From an uncultured Cellulophaga sp. (GTDB lineage Bacteria; Bacteroidota; Bacteroidia; Flavobacteriales; Flavobacteriaceae): 64,000 nucleotides of DNA. This document shows positions 1 to 10,342 of this stretch, one piece after another. The stretch spans positions 1 to 64,000 of the forward strand of contig CANLOV010000011.1 in NCBI GenBank assembly GCA_947492955.1. The letters run 5' to 3'. The notes under the pieces are model-generated. The model did not search any database, was not told where the DNA came from, and saw only the letters and a program-made list of their open reading frames with translations. The position numbers were made by a program, and so were the translations under genes. The stretch's first letter is position 1, and each line of letters starts with the position of its first letter.

Positions 1-69
1 AGAGATTTAATATATTTAATCCTAATTAAAACTGTAACGGTTTTTTAGGGCTAGTCAAAATAAATAATA

Positions 70-1305
70 TTATTTTTTAGTCCCTGATGCTCCTTTAGCA
101 ACGTGTTGTTTTTTTCTTTTAGAAGTATAACTCATAATACTCTGGTAATCCCCACTATTGTATACATGAGACAATCCCCAACGTAATATCTCAGTAGGTT
201 CTTTCTCGTTATCAACCGTTCTATCTAAACCAATAGCATGTGCATTAACACCTGGTATTACAGACATAATTTCAAAATTAATTCCATCTGGTGACCATTG
301 TACAGTGTTTTTCTCTGGACCATCTGTTGTAATTAATGCTGCTATACCTCCATTATAAGGCCAAACACATATTTCATGTCCACTATTACTTATTGGGTTA
401 TATGGAGACTTTACATAAGGACCTTCTGGTTTATCTGCTATTGCAACACCATGACGTATTTGTCTTCCTCCAAAAGTAATTTCTTCTCCCATTTGCTCTC
501 CTTTATAATATAGATAGAATTTTCCTTTATAAGGTATAATACATGGATCATGAACTTTATGACTATCAAAATCTCCTCTTTTTTCTACTAAAAACCTATT
601 TTGCTCTTCACCTTTCCAAATACCATTATCCGCAGGGCTTAATATAGGCTCTTTACTTTTTGTCCAAGGACCATCTGGAGAATCTGACCAAGCTAAACCA
701 ACTTGATTTTTAACTCTAACACTATATGGTGACTTTACTGTTTGGTAACATAAGTAATATTTATTTTCGTGTTTCATGATTTCAACCGTAAATACAGATC
801 TATCATCATATTCACCTTTTTTACCCCTAGCTACAGCCAAACCTTCTTCTTTCCATGTTTCACCATCTTCAGAAGTTGCATACCATATATCACAACGATC
901 CCAAGGAAATACCTTATCATTTTCTACATCTCCTCCAAAACCTTGGCTAGGACCAACACTTTTAGTATACCAAACATAATACTTCCCATTTTCTTTTATC
1001 ATAGCACTTGGGTCCCTACGCACTACACCTTCCTCATAAGCTAAATCTCCTTTTAATGGTTTTAAAGGACCAAATTGAATAAACCATTCATTACCCAAAT
1101 CTGTTGGCCATTTTAAAGCTCTCTTTGTAGCAGCACTTAAGTGATTTATATCTGATATCCCTAACTTATCTATCTGCTCTTCTGATATTTCTGTAGTTTG
1201 TTTACTATCATCCGACACCACATCTTTGTCCTCTACCTTTGTGTTACATGACACTACAAGAGCTAATGTTGCTAAAAAAACTGGTAATTTTCTGTTTTTT
1301 TTCAT
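70..1305 (-). CDS. GH117 alpha-1,3-(3,6-anhydro)-L-galactosidase, lipoprotein
   Basis: This enzyme should release 3,6-anhydro-L-galactose from the non-reducing end of agar-type oligosaccharides (neoagarobiose hydrolase type). The 411-aa protein has an SPII signal with lipobox cysteine C20. The family's N-terminal SxAxxR motif is visible as S57-A-A-T-K-R62, followed by a five-bladed propeller fold region. The residues expected from characterised GH117 enzymes are in place: D98 in RRDPSA, D253 in VHDPCI, and the adjacent H310-E311 in SGHEICVW. It is encoded divergently from the TPR/LuxR regulator and is the leftmost gene of the locus in this window. The family call rests on motif positions and spacing and is firm. 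The exact substrate (neoagarobiose or a porphyran hybrid oligosaccharide) is inferred. Confidence 0.88.
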   Translation of the reverse strand: MKKNRKLPVFLATLALVVSCNTKVEDKDVVSDDSKQTTEISEEQIDKLGISDINHLSAATKRALKWPTDLGNEWFIQFGPLKPLKGDLAYEEGVVRRDPSAMIKENGKYYVWYTKSVGPSQGFGGDVENDKVFPWDRCDIWYATSEDGETWKEEGLAVARGKKGEYDDRSVFTVEIMKHENKYYLCYQTVKSPYSVRVKNQVGLAWSDSPDGPWTKSKEPILSPADNGIWKGEEQNRFLVEKRGDFDSHKVHDPCIIPYKGKFYLYYKGEQMGEEITFGGRQIRHGVAIADKPEGPYVKSPYNPISNSGHEICVWPYNGGIAALITTDGPEKNTVQWSPDGINFEIMSVIPGVNAHAIGLDRTVDNEKEPTEILRWGLSHVYNSGDYQSIMSYTSKRKKQHVAKGASGTKK

Positions 1306-1681
1306 TTGTATTCTATTGGTTATTATTTACTTATAAATTATTATTACTTATTTATTTTGTATATCTAAAAAAAGTATCATTTCCTTACAAAATCACAATG
1401 TCATATGTAAATCAAGCATAAAAAATAATTATTGGCAAATTAATTAGCTTTTTGTAAATATTTCTTAAAATATAAAATTACATTTTTTATCAAAAAAACA
1501 AATTAACACAATTAAAAACGCAACATCTTTAATTTAACTATACAAAAACTAAACAATTCACTATTTTTGCCTCCAAAAAAAATGTAAAAACTTGACATTT
1601 TTTTTGTAAATTACTGTTTTCATTAGCCTTACATCATTTACATAGCTAAACAATATGTAATTTACCCTAGATTTTACGCAC
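1306..1681. promoter_or_regulatory. Divergent intergenic region of GH117 and the TPR/LuxR regulator
   Basis: This 376-base AT-rich gap separates two divergent genes. It contains a 12-mer at 1587-1598 (minus strand ATGTCAAGTTTT) that recurs exactly at 3625-3636 upstream of susC. It also has an inverted repeat GTAAATTAC (1606-1614) / GTAATTTAC (1657-1665), and a TATTTTTG box at 1562-1569 that fits the Bacteroidetes -7 consensus on the plus strand but has no TTG at the -33 position. An operator role is inferred; no coding potential was seen. Confidence 0.4.
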
Positions 1682-3328
1682 ATGAAATACTTAATTAAAT
1701 TAGACATTAAAGCATATTTATATTTTATTATGACCAAAATACACTTGCTTATTATTATATTTTACCTATCAATTTCTTCATTATTTTCACAAAAATTAAC
1801 AAATAATAGTAAATCAACAGATTCATTATATTCAAAATATCAATATTCTGATAGCATTATTAAGCATTACAAAAAAAACATTGACTTATACAAACAAAAA
1901 AAAGATACTCTAAATACCATTAATTCTTTATTTGAATTATCTGAGCATTATGCACATATTGTTGATTATGGCAATTCTTATGATGGTTACTGGGAAGCAC
2001 TAATTTTGGCAGAAAAATCCAATGATATCAATTCTAAATCTAGAATATATCAGGCACTAGGATGGCTATATCTTTTTTACCGAAGAGATAATGAAGCTAT
2101 AAAACATTTTAATTTATCATTAAAATTAAAAAAACAATTACGCAAACAAGAAAACCTATATCCAACTTATTTATCTAGTGATTATTTTGCTCTGGTCAAC
2201 TTATATCGTACGAATAATGACATTAAAAATGCAAAAAAATATCTAGACAGCTGTTATACCATACAGAAAACAATAAACGAAAAAAATTATTATTTAGATG
2301 CAGAAGCTGCCTATGTTAATGCTTATAATAAGGAATATGAGAAAGCATTATCAAATTTAAATGGTGCCGAAAATTATTTTAACACCAATAACCCCTCCTA
2401 TCTTGTTATCATAAATTATTTATATGCGAAAGTATATTATATGATGAATAACAAACAAAAAAGCATCGATTACTACATAAAATCCTTAAGCTTAACGAAA
2501 CTTCATCAAAAACACACCAATTACACTTTAATGATTCACGAGGCATTAGCTAATTTATATGCAGAAATTAAAAATCATAAAATGGCATATTTTCACTCTA
2601 ATAAAGCTATAAAGTTAAATGAAAAAATATTTGGAAGAAAAAGCAAAAACAATAGGTATCTTTTTGAAATTAAAGATAAACATAGACTTCAAAAAGAAAA
2701 AGAAAAAACATTAATAAAAGAACAACACATTGCTAACCTGGAGAGTGCAGAAAAGGTATGGTGGTTAAAACTGATATTAATGGGGGTTGTTATTTTATCA
2801 CTAATATTATATGGTATATTATTATTAAAAAATATAACCCGAAAACATAAATTAGAAAAAAAGGTATTAGCCGAAAAAAGAAAAATGGAATTACAAAAAA
2901 CTAATTCCATTTTAGAATTAAAAAATAAAGAACTTACTACTTCTGCTCTTCAACTAATTGAGAAAGAAGAGTTCATAGAAAAATTAAAGGGTATTATATC
3001 TAAGAATAATAATACAGTTGATATTAAAACAATTAATAGAATGCTTAACAGCGTTCAAGGATCACCTGGTAGTAATTGGAAAGAATTTGAAACAAGATTT
3101 ACAATGATAAATCAAAGTTTCTATAAAAAAATTAAAGAAAGTTTTCCTAATCTTGGTAAAACAGATTTAAAAATTTGTGCACTGGTTAAATTAGATTTTT
3201 CAAGTAAAGATATGGCTTCTTTATTAGGTATATCAATAGAAAGCGTACACACATCAAGACACCGGTTAAGAAAAAAATTAAATTTAAAAAGAGATGATAA
3301 TTTAACCGATTTTATATCAACTTTTTAA
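1682..3328 (+). CDS. Membrane-bound TPR regulator with C-terminal LuxR-type HTH
   Basis: Probable local transcription regulator of the galactan locus. The order is an N-terminal signal sequence, TPR-like helical repeats (about residues 40-330), one transmembrane helix (about 359-382), a coiled coil with many K/E residues (385-445), and a C-terminal LuxR-like HTH (about 490-548) containing the stretch SSKDMASLLGISIESVHTSR. Proteins of this layout occur widely in Bacteroidetes, where a periplasmic sensor half is joined through the membrane to a DNA-binding half. A second ATG at 1730 (residue 17, MTKIHLL) gives a cleaner signal peptide and may be the real start. It reads toward susC and is divergent from GH117. 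The ligand is unknown. Confidence 0.75.
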   Translation: MKYLIKLDIKAYLYFIMTKIHLLIIIFYLSISSLFSQKLTNNSKSTDSLYSKYQYSDSIIKHYKKNIDLYKQKKDTLNTINSLFELSEHYAHIVDYGNSYDGYWEALILAEKSNDINSKSRIYQALGWLYLFYRRDNEAIKHFNLSLKLKKQLRKQENLYPTYLSSDYFALVNLYRTNNDIKNAKKYLDSCYTIQKTINEKNYYLDAEAAYVNAYNKEYEKALSNLNGAENYFNTNNPSYLVIINYLYAKVYYMMNNKQKSIDYYIKSLSLTKLHQKHTNYTLMIHEALANLYAEIKNHKMAYFHSNKAIKLNEKIFGRKSKNNRYLFEIKDKHRLQKEKEKTLIKEQHIANLESAEKVWWLKLILMGVVILSLILYGILLLKNITRKHKLEKKVLAEKRKMELQKTNSILELKNKELTTSALQLIEKEEFIEKLKGIISKNNNTVDIKTINRMLNSVQGSPGSNWKEFETRFTMINQSFYKKIKESFPNLGKTDLKICALVKLDFSSKDMASLLGISIESVHTSRHRLRKKLNLKRDDNLTDFISTF

Positions 3329-3405
3329 AGCTAACATTATATATTTATTTTATATCACAAAATAAATATATAAGACATTAACCTAAAAAAAATATAGCCT
3401 CACCA

Positions 3406-3444
3406 AAACCGTAATCTAAAGAAATTATAGCTTGCGGTTTTTTG
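3406..3444 (+). terminator. Rho-independent terminator after the regulator
   Basis: The arms AACCGTAA (3408-3415) and TTGCGGTT (3432-3439) form an 8-bp stem with one G-U pair and a 16-base loop, followed by a T run. It separates the regulator transcript from the susC operon. Confidence 0.6.
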
Positions 3445-3817
3445 CATCATGCTTTTAAATATGAAAAAAACACCTCACTTTTTTTCAAAAATATTTTTCC
3501 AATAAAAACTTTTCGGTATTTCTCTTTGATGTTTTTTTGTAGCTATTTTACTACTTTTGGGGGTTATTGCTAAAACAAAACAAAAACACTTAAACACCTA
3601 AAAAACAACAAGTTAACATAAAATATGTCAAGTTTTGTTAGTTGTAGTGTTGTTAATGTTTTGCATTAAATAAAACAAAAATGTTAAGTTTTTGTCAAGT
3701 GTTAATCTTAAGATGAGATTATTAATAACATTAATTTTACACTCAACTGAATTCAAATTATCAAAAAAACGTATTCATAATTGCGTATTTGATAATTAAC
3801 TTAAACTAATTTTTAAT
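3445..3817 (+). promoter_or_regulatory. Upstream region of the susC-susD operon
   Basis: This region holds two copies of TGTCAAGT (3626-3633 and 3693-3700) 67 bases apart in the same orientation. The first is part of the 12-mer ATGTCAAGTTTT shared with the regulator/GH117 gap. A candidate promoter is TTTG at 3525-3528 and TACTTTTG at 3552-3559, spaced 23 bases, which would leave a leader of roughly 250 bases. The repeats would then lie downstream of that start site, so either a second promoter exists near 3700-3790 or the repeats act in the leader. This is inference from sequence only. Confidence 0.4.
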
Positions 3818-6800
3818 ATGAAAAAAATGAATTTTTTTTGGAAGGAAACATTTATGACGATGTTATTTCTTCTGTGCTTTAGTGCTTCTACATTGTACGC
3901 GCAAGAAAGCATTAAAGGACAAGTTGTTGACGAATTAGGAATACCCCTACCGGGTGTCACTGTAATTGTTGACGGAACAACAAATGGTGCAGCAGCCGAT
4001 ATTGATGGTAATTTTACAATTTCTGCATCTACTGGAGATGTACTATCATTCTCTTATGTTGGTTTTAAAACTAAAAGAGTAACTGTTGGTTCTTCTAAAA
4101 CATTATCTGTAGTAATGGAAGAAGATACGGAAGCCTTAGAAGAAGTAGTTGTAATTGGTTATGGTGCTCAAAAAAAGAAAGAAGTTACTGGAGCAGTGGC
4201 AAACGTAGGCGCCGAAGCCATCTCTAAAACTGCTACAGCCGATTTAGCTACTGCTCTACAAGGAAAAGTTGCAGGTGTTAATATCCAAGCAGCAAATGGA
4301 CGACCTGGTGCAGCAGCAAATGTTCAAATTAGAGGTATCGGGTCTCTTAACGGCTCTGACCCTTTATATGTTGTGGATGGTATTCCTTTTAATGGAAACC
4401 CAAACATTGCTCCAGAACAAATAGAGTCTATTGACATTCTTAAGGATGGTGCTTCTGCTTCTATTTATGGAGTAAGAGCTAGTAATGGTGTAATTTTAAT
4501 TACAACAAAAAAAGGTAAGGCAGGAAAAGCAAAAGTAAATTTAAGTACTTATACAGGAATCCAAAACATTACTTCTGGTACTCCTCTTTTAAATACAAAA
4601 CAAGCAGTATATGTTGAAGAAATAAAATTACAAGCTTTAGGAAGAGACCCTTTAATTTTTTCTTTTAACCCTAATTTATTTGAAAATGATTCTGATTTTG
4701 TAGGTGATGTACAAAACAATAATGCCGTAATTAGAAACTACAATTTAGAAGCATCTGGAGGAGTTGAAAACCTTACATTAAATTTAAATGCAAATCACTT
4801 TAATCAAGAAGGTGTTTTGATTAACTCTGATTTTAACCGTACTACAACGAGACTTACTGCTCAATACAAGAAAGACAAACTTAAAATTTTCGGTACTATA
4901 GGGTTAACTGAAGAAAATAGAACTCGAGAACCATTTGCTTTGTATGAATATTCAATTTCGCAAGCCCCTTACAATCCTGCTTTAAGTGATATACAATCTG
5001 CTGGGCAAAATACGGTACTAATTCCTGCTCAAAATGAAATTTTATTTAGTTTTTTATCTAGAGAATTAGAAACCGTAAATGAAAGCAAGACTAATTCATC
5101 TAACGTAGCTATAAGTTTAGAATACGAATTCTTAAAAGGTTTAAGCAATAAAGTTAGAGTTGGTAGAAATACCTGGAATTTCAGAAGTAAGTTATTTCAA
5201 CCTCAATATTTAGTATTTAATTTTCAGGGAGATTTAAGTCCTGCTGCATCTAGGCAACAATCATTGCTTAATGAACGCTTTACTTTTAACCAATCAGATG
5301 TTTTTGAAAACATATTAACATATAAAACGTCTTTAGGGAAACACAATTTTACACTAACAGGTGTTCTAACATATGAAAAGCAAACTAGTAAACAATTAGG
5401 TGTTGGAGTAATATTTAGTGAAGAAGCTTCAAATGACATACAAACTTTAGGCGCTGGATCTGAGCCAATTGCGCCAACCAGTTATAATGAAACTAGAGCT
5501 ATAGCGGGTAAAATTGGTAGGTTACTATACAATTATGATGGAAAATATTTATTCTCTGCTAGCCTTAGAAGAGATGGTTCTTCTGTGTTTAACAAAGATT
5601 TCAGGTATGGTACTTTTTACGGTTTATCTGCTGGTTGGAATATTCATGAAGAAAATTTCTTTAATGTAGACGCAATAAGTAGTTTAAAGTTAAGAGGTAG
5701 TTATGCTGAACTAGGAAACCAAGGGGCTGCACCTTTCTCTGGACAGGAAGTAATAGAAACTGGTGCAAATTATTTATTCGGTAGTGAAGAAGAGCTAACA
5801 TTTGGACAAACTCAAAGACGTCTTGTAAACCCTGCCTTAACATGGGAAACCAATATTTCTACAAATATTGGTTTTGATTTAGGCATGTTTAATAATAAAC
5901 TATCTATCACGGCTGAATACTATGAAAAAAATATTGAGGACATGTTATTACGCCAAAGACTTCCTGCTTCTTTAGGTACTTATCAAACAAGAGATATCAA
6001 TGCCTTTTCTAGTCTATTTGTTAATGCTGGTGATATGACAAATAAAGGAATTGAAGTTTCTGTTAATTATAGTGATGAAACAGATTATGGTTTAAAATAT
6101 AGTATAGGTGGTACTTTTACAAAAAATAAAAATGAGATAACCAACTTAAACGGAATCACTAGAGGCTTTGGTGGCGGTAGACCATCGATAACTATCCCTG
6201 GTGTAGATGAAACTACTTTTTTAGCTGAAGGTTTTGAAGCGGGCGCTTTTTTCTTACTACAGCATGATGGTATTATAAAGACAAATGAAGAATTAACTGC
6301 ATACAGACAAATTGACCCTTCTGCTCAACTAGGAGATGCAAGATATATTGATGTATTAACAGTTGATACAAACGGTGATGGTGTCCCAGACGCTGGAAAC
6401 AATTCACTAGGAGATGAAGATAGAGTATATGCTGGCTCTGGTCAATCAGATTTTGAAGCTGGTTTAAACTTAAGTTTAGAATACAAGAATTTTGATTTTT
6501 ATGTTCAAGGTTTTTATTCTTATGGATCAGAAATATTTAATGGAGCAAAATTAGCTGCATATGCAAACGGAAGACATGAAGATTTATATTATGCTTGGAC
6601 TCCTCAAAATCCAAATTCAGATATAGCTACTCCAAGACAAGGACGTACGCACAATAATGTTAGAGCTAGATCGGATTACTTTTTAGAAGATGGTACATAC
6701 CTAAGAATCAGAACTTTATCTCTAGGATACACAATACCAACTAAAAGCTTTGGTATAGAAAAAGCTAGAGTTTATTTATCATCCGTAAATCCATTTACTT

Positions 6801-6922
6801 TTACAAAGTATGAAGGTTTTGACCCAGAAGTTGGTGGTGATGGTTTACTTACTCGTGGTGTAGATATAGGAAATTATCCAGTAACACGTCAATTTATACT
6901 AGGAGTTGAATTAAGCTTTTAA
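3818..6922 (+). CDS. susC: SusC-like TonB-dependent outer membrane receptor
   Basis: Imports oligosaccharides across the outer membrane together with the SusD partner, using energy from TonB. The 1034-aa protein has a signal peptide ending near residue 28 (LYAQ), a carboxypeptidase-D-like regulatory domain (about 30-115; IKGQVVDELGIPLPGVTV), a TonB-box-like stretch EEVVVIGYG, a plug domain (about 125-235) with DPLYVVDGIPF and ASNGVILITTKKG, and a long beta barrel ending in FILGVELSF. The length is normal for the family. The start is the first ATG after the long upstream region. It is followed 19 bases later by susD in the same direction. The galactan substrate is inferred from the neighbouring GH117, GH2, GH29 and sulfatases. 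Confidence 0.93.
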   Translation: MKKMNFFWKETFMTMLFLLCFSASTLYAQESIKGQVVDELGIPLPGVTVIVDGTTNGAAADIDGNFTISASTGDVLSFSYVGFKTKRVTVGSSKTLSVVMEEDTEALEEVVVIGYGAQKKKEVTGAVANVGAEAISKTATADLATALQGKVAGVNIQAANGRPGAAANVQIRGIGSLNGSDPLYVVDGIPFNGNPNIAPEQIESIDILKDGASASIYGVRASNGVILITTKKGKAGKAKVNLSTYTGIQNITSGTPLLNTKQAVYVEEIKLQALGRDPLIFSFNPNLFENDSDFVGDVQNNNAVIRNYNLEASGGVENLTLNLNANHFNQEGVLINSDFNRTTTRLTAQYKKDKLKIFGTIGLTEENRTREPFALYEYSISQAPYNPALSDIQSAGQNTVLIPAQNEILFSFLSRELETVNESKTNSSNVAISLEYEFLKGLSNKVRVGRNTWNFRSKLFQPQYLVFNFQGDLSPAASRQQSLLNERFTFNQSDVFENILTYKTSLGKHNFTLTGVLTYEKQTSKQLGVGVIFSEEASNDIQTLGAGSEPIAPTSYNETRAIAGKIGRLLYNYDGKYLFSASLRRDGSSVFNKDFRYGTFYGLSAGWNIHEENFFNVDAISSLKLRGSYAELGNQGAAPFSGQEVIETGANYLFGSEEELTFGQTQRRLVNPALTWETNISTNIGFDLGMFNNKLSITAEYYEKNIEDMLLRQRLPASLGTYQTRDINAFSSLFVNAGDMTNKGIEVSVNYSDETDYGLKYSIGGTFTKNKNEITNLNGITRGFGGGRPSITIPGVDETTFLAEGFEAGAFFLLQHDGIIKTNEELTAYRQIDPSAQLGDARYIDVLTVDTNGDGVPDAGNNSLGDEDRVYAGSGQSDFEAGLNLSLEYKNFDFYVQGFYSYGSEIFNGAKLAAYANGRHEDLYYAWTPQNPNSDIATPRQGRTHNNVRARSDYFLEDGTYLRIRTLSLGYTIPTKSFGIEKARVYLSSVNPFTFTKYEGFDPEVGGDGLLTRGVDIGNYPVTRQFILGVELSF

Positions 6923-6941
6923 TAATTTTAAAAAAATAATT

Positions 6942-8672
6942 ATGAAATTTATAAAGAAAAACATTTTAAAGCTTATGATGCTTTCATCATTGGTTTTTAC
7001 AAGTTGTAACGAAAATGATTTCTTGGATGAAGTAAATCCAAATTCAATTACTTCTGCAACATTTTGGCAATCTGAAAAACAATTTAATAGTGCTTTAACT
7101 ACGGCGTATGCTGCATTACAGTTTCAGGCTATTAGTGGTGCTGGTCTACAATTCGAAATGGCTATGAGTGACCTTGGTGGTGCAGAAACATGGCAGCAAA
7201 CTTATGTATATACAATTCTAGGTCAAAATGATGCTACACCTTATGTTAGAGAAAAATGGAATGAATCATATGTTGGGATTTTTAGAGCAAATCAAGTAAT
7301 TGATAATATTAATAATAATATTGATTCTGATATATTTGTTAATAGTTCTAAAGAAGAAATAGAAGCCCAAGCTAGATTCTTGAGAGCTTTCTTCTATTTT
7401 CAATTAGTAACAACATATAATCAAGCAGTAATAAGTAAAATTCCTGAAAATCAAAGTGAATTTAATAGACCATTATCAACAGCTGATGAAGTTACGAACT
7501 CTATTATAATACCAGATTTAGAATTCGCTATTGATAATTTACCTCAAGAATGGCCTAGTAGTGATTTAGGTAGAGCTACATGGGGAGCTGCAACTGCATT
7601 ATTGGCTAAGTCTTACCTTTATAACGAAGAATGGACAAATGCAGCAAACTTATTTAAGCAAGTAATTGATTCTGATATCTATTCTTTAACAGAAGACCCT
7701 ATGGATAACTTTTCTCACTTAACAGAATTTAATTCTGAATCTATATTTGAGGTTCCTTATTCTGAAGATATTGCACCAGGTATACCTGGTAATGCAGTTG
7801 ATGATAATTCTTTTGAATCTGGAGCAGAAGCCTCTGCTATAACACATGCATTTGCTCATTTAAGTGTAGGTGGGTTTAATGAAATTATGCCTACTTATTA
7901 TTTACATGAAATGTTTACAGCTGATGAAGTAGATGAATCAAATCCAATAAATGATGGCAACATGCAATCTAAAAGAATGTCTGTTAGTATTATTCCTAGA
8001 AATGGTGAAGGAATGCTATATGGATTGCCAGTTAGCGAAAGACAAGGAATGTGGCCTTTTGGACAGAGTTCTTATGTTAAAAAATATACAAACTGGTACC
8101 ACAAAGAATCTGAAGATGGCCAAAATAGATCTGGAATAAACTACAAACACATTAGATTAGCTGATGTTTATTTAATGTATGCTGAAGCTGTTTTAAATTC
8201 TACTGGTGATTATGAAACTGCTATTAATTATATTGATATGGTAAGGTCTCGTGCTGGTGTAAAAACATTAGAACAATATATGGAAGAAAATACTGGTGCT
8301 TTCCCTCAATTTCATGTAAGTGAACAGGTAAATGGTTCTAGGCCTTTAGTACAAGCTAGTGCCGCTACAGTTTTAACACATATTCAACGTGTTGAAAGAC
8401 CATTAGAATTATGTTTCGAAGGATTTAGATATAGAGATTTAGTTCGCTGGGGTATTGCTAGAGAAGTTTTTGAAGATTTGCGTCAGGAAGAAATATGGAG
8501 AGAAAATAACTTAGATGCTTTAAATCTAAATGGAGGAGGAATAGCCCCTATGTTTATTGTTGAAAGAATAAGACCTGATTTTAATTTATTATTAGCTAAT
8601 TATAGTTCTGTATTAGATTACTTCCCTATTCCTACTGATGAGACACAAACAAATGATCAATTAAATAATTAA
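6942..8672 (+). CDS. susD: SusD/RagB-like glycan-binding lipoprotein
   Basis: Surface lipoprotein that forms the lid on the SusC channel and captures oligosaccharides. The 576-aa protein carries an SPII signal with lipobox cysteine C22, the usual SusD N-terminal region (FLDEVNPNSITSATFW), TPR-like helices, and the typical C-terminal segment around ERPLELCFEGFRYRDLVRWG, ending with YFPIPTDE near the terminus. It lies 19 bases after susC and 7 bases before the next lipoprotein gene, so the three form one operon. Its sequence does not identify the bound glycan. Confidence 0.92.
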   Translation: MKFIKKNILKLMMLSSLVFTSCNENDFLDEVNPNSITSATFWQSEKQFNSALTTAYAALQFQAISGAGLQFEMAMSDLGGAETWQQTYVYTILGQNDATPYVREKWNESYVGIFRANQVIDNINNNIDSDIFVNSSKEEIEAQARFLRAFFYFQLVTTYNQAVISKIPENQSEFNRPLSTADEVTNSIIIPDLEFAIDNLPQEWPSSDLGRATWGAATALLAKSYLYNEEWTNAANLFKQVIDSDIYSLTEDPMDNFSHLTEFNSESIFEVPYSEDIAPGIPGNAVDDNSFESGAEASAITHAFAHLSVGGFNEIMPTYYLHEMFTADEVDESNPINDGNMQSKRMSVSIIPRNGEGMLYGLPVSERQGMWPFGQSSYVKKYTNWYHKESEDGQNRSGINYKHIRLADVYLMYAEAVLNSTGDYETAINYIDMVRSRAGVKTLEQYMEENTGAFPQFHVSEQVNGSRPLVQASAATVLTHIQRVERPLELCFEGFRYRDLVRWGIAREVFEDLRQEEIWRENNLDALNLNGGGIAPMFIVERIRPDFNLLLANYSSVLDYFPIPTDETQTNDQLNN

Positions 8673-8679
8673 TAAAATT

Positions 8680-10266
8680 ATGAAAAAGATAAAAATTATA
8701 AATAGCTATAAGTATCTTTTAGCTATTGTTGGCGGACTTATTATTAGTTCATGTGGTGAAGAATTAAATGAACCTACTTTAATCGAACCTAGTCATAGAG
8801 TTGTTTATACTTCTCAAGTTGATTTTAATAATACTATAGAAGTTGGTGGAGATATTACTTTTGGTGATGTATCTAGAGGAGTTGTATCAAGAACATGGGA
8901 ATTTCCTTCTAGTGCTTCAATGAATGCTAATACATCTGATGCAATTATTAAAGCCGTTTTTAACCAACCAGGAACTTTCGATGTTACTTTAAATCAAACT
9001 TTTAAAGAAGATGCTTTTGATATAGAAAGTTCTAATACAATTGGAAAAGAAATTGACACAACATTTGTTATTACTGTTTTAGAAGAAATAAAAGCAACTT
9101 TTAAAGCAAACTATATCAATGATGATGGAACACTAGGTGATGAACTTATAATAGCAGATAATGCTTTAAACGAAGTTACCGCTGGTAAATCAATTAGATT
9201 TACAAATGTTAGTACTGGAGTTCCTGCAAATTTTGACTGGGAAATTGAAGGTGGAAGTACTTCCAATGAAACTCTTACAGGTGAAATAGATGCTCAATAC
9301 AGTATTTTTAATGAAGAATACGATGTAACATTTGCTGCAACTAGAGTTAGACCTTTCGGAGGAGACACTCTTGTTGTAAAAAATCTAATAAAAACGATTC
9401 CTTCTACTGAGCCATTAGTTTTAAACAAACTTACTGATAAAGACGGTAAAATTGCTTTAGAATTTAGTAGAGCTATACTTGATAGTTCTGTTGATATAGC
9501 TGATTACAGTGTAACAATTGTAAATAATGGTACAACTATACCATCTAATATTCTAAGTGCTGAAGTAGATAGTGAACAACAAAATCTATTATTACTTGAA
9601 TTAGATGGTGAAAACATATATAATGATGATGAAATTACTGTTGCTTATACTGCGGGATCATTATTTACTACTGATGGTGTTGCTGCAGACTCTTTTAACA
9701 GTAATACATTAATTTTTAATACAGTTAATATAATTGAAAGTAGCGGCACAGATTACGACTATAGTTTTGAAGGGACAACAAATTCAAATTGGGTGTTTTC
9801 TGGATGGGATCCTCCATTTAATGAATATGATTTAACAGTTACTACTGATCAAGCTCAAGATGGTTTATCTAGTGCTTTAGTAAAAATGCAATCTGGTGTT
9901 GGAACAATTTTTACAAATAGAAATGCTACAGGCGATTTCAAAACTATTCCTGTTGAAACTGGTAAAGCATACGAAATTGGAATGTGGTCATATGTTACAA
10001 CTGATTTAAGTGCCATAGGTACAGGAGAAAAGCCAGCATGGAGATTCTTTTGGTTTCCAGGTGTAGATTGGGGTGTTGGAGATGTTGTAGTATATGACTC
10101 TGATTTCCCAACAAATGAATGGGTATACAGCTCTACTTTTGTTACATTTAGTGAAGCTGGTGATATTCGTTTTGAGATTCGTGGATTTAATGCCCCTAGT
10201 AACCCTAATGATTTAGAAGTATATATTGATAATATTAGCGTATCTGAAGTTACATTAAGGCCTTAA
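8680..10266 (+). CDS. Surface glycan-binding lipoprotein with PKD-like and Ig-like domains
   Basis: Third gene of the susCD operon, occupying the usual slot of a SusE/F-type surface glycan-binding protein. The 528-aa protein has an SPII signal with C25 (ISSCGEE). It shows a PKD-like region (about 45-135; GVVSRTWEFPSSASM, FNQPGTFDVTLNQ), a second PKD/Ig-like region (about 140-240), an SwmB/Big-like region (about 245-350; TDKDGKIALEFSRAI), and a C-terminal beta-rich, probably jelly-roll domain (about 355-528) rich in Trp and Gly like carbohydrate-binding modules. No catalytic motif was seen. A glycan-binding role is inferred from position and domains. Confidence 0.72.
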   Translation: MKKIKIINSYKYLLAIVGGLIISSCGEELNEPTLIEPSHRVVYTSQVDFNNTIEVGGDITFGDVSRGVVSRTWEFPSSASMNANTSDAIIKAVFNQPGTFDVTLNQTFKEDAFDIESSNTIGKEIDTTFVITVLEEIKATFKANYINDDGTLGDELIIADNALNEVTAGKSIRFTNVSTGVPANFDWEIEGGSTSNETLTGEIDAQYSIFNEEYDVTFAATRVRPFGGDTLVVKNLIKTIPSTEPLVLNKLTDKDGKIALEFSRAILDSSVDIADYSVTIVNNGTTIPSNILSAEVDSEQQNLLLLELDGENIYNDDEITVAYTAGSLFTTDGVAADSFNSNTLIFNTVNIIESSGTDYDYSFEGTTNSNWVFSGWDPPFNEYDLTVTTDQAQDGLSSALVKMQSGVGTIFTNRNATGDFKTIPVETGKAYEIGMWSYVTTDLSAIGTGEKPAWRFFWFPGVDWGVGDVVVYDSDFPTNEWVYSSTFVTFSEAGDIRFEIRGFNAPSNPNDLEVYIDNISVSEVTLRP

Positions 10267-10288
10267 TAAGTAATTAAATTTAATTCTT

Positions 10289-10325
10289 AAAGAGCCCTCT
10301 AAAATATTTTAGAGGGCTCTTTTAT
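10289..10325 (+). terminator. Terminator of the susCD operon
   Basis: Near-perfect inverted repeat AAGAGCCCTCTAAAAT / ATTTTAGAGGGCTCTT followed by T-rich sequence, 22 bases after the last stop codon of the operon. The 16-bp stem with almost no loop makes this one of the strongest terminators in the window. Confidence 0.88.
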
Positions 10326-10342
10326 TCTAAGAGAAGCAAATA

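Noticed and set aside
3457-3513. Short leader peptide upstream of susC
   Set aside because: An 18-codon frame exists but has no ribosome-binding context or conservation evidence and lies in AT-rich DNA.
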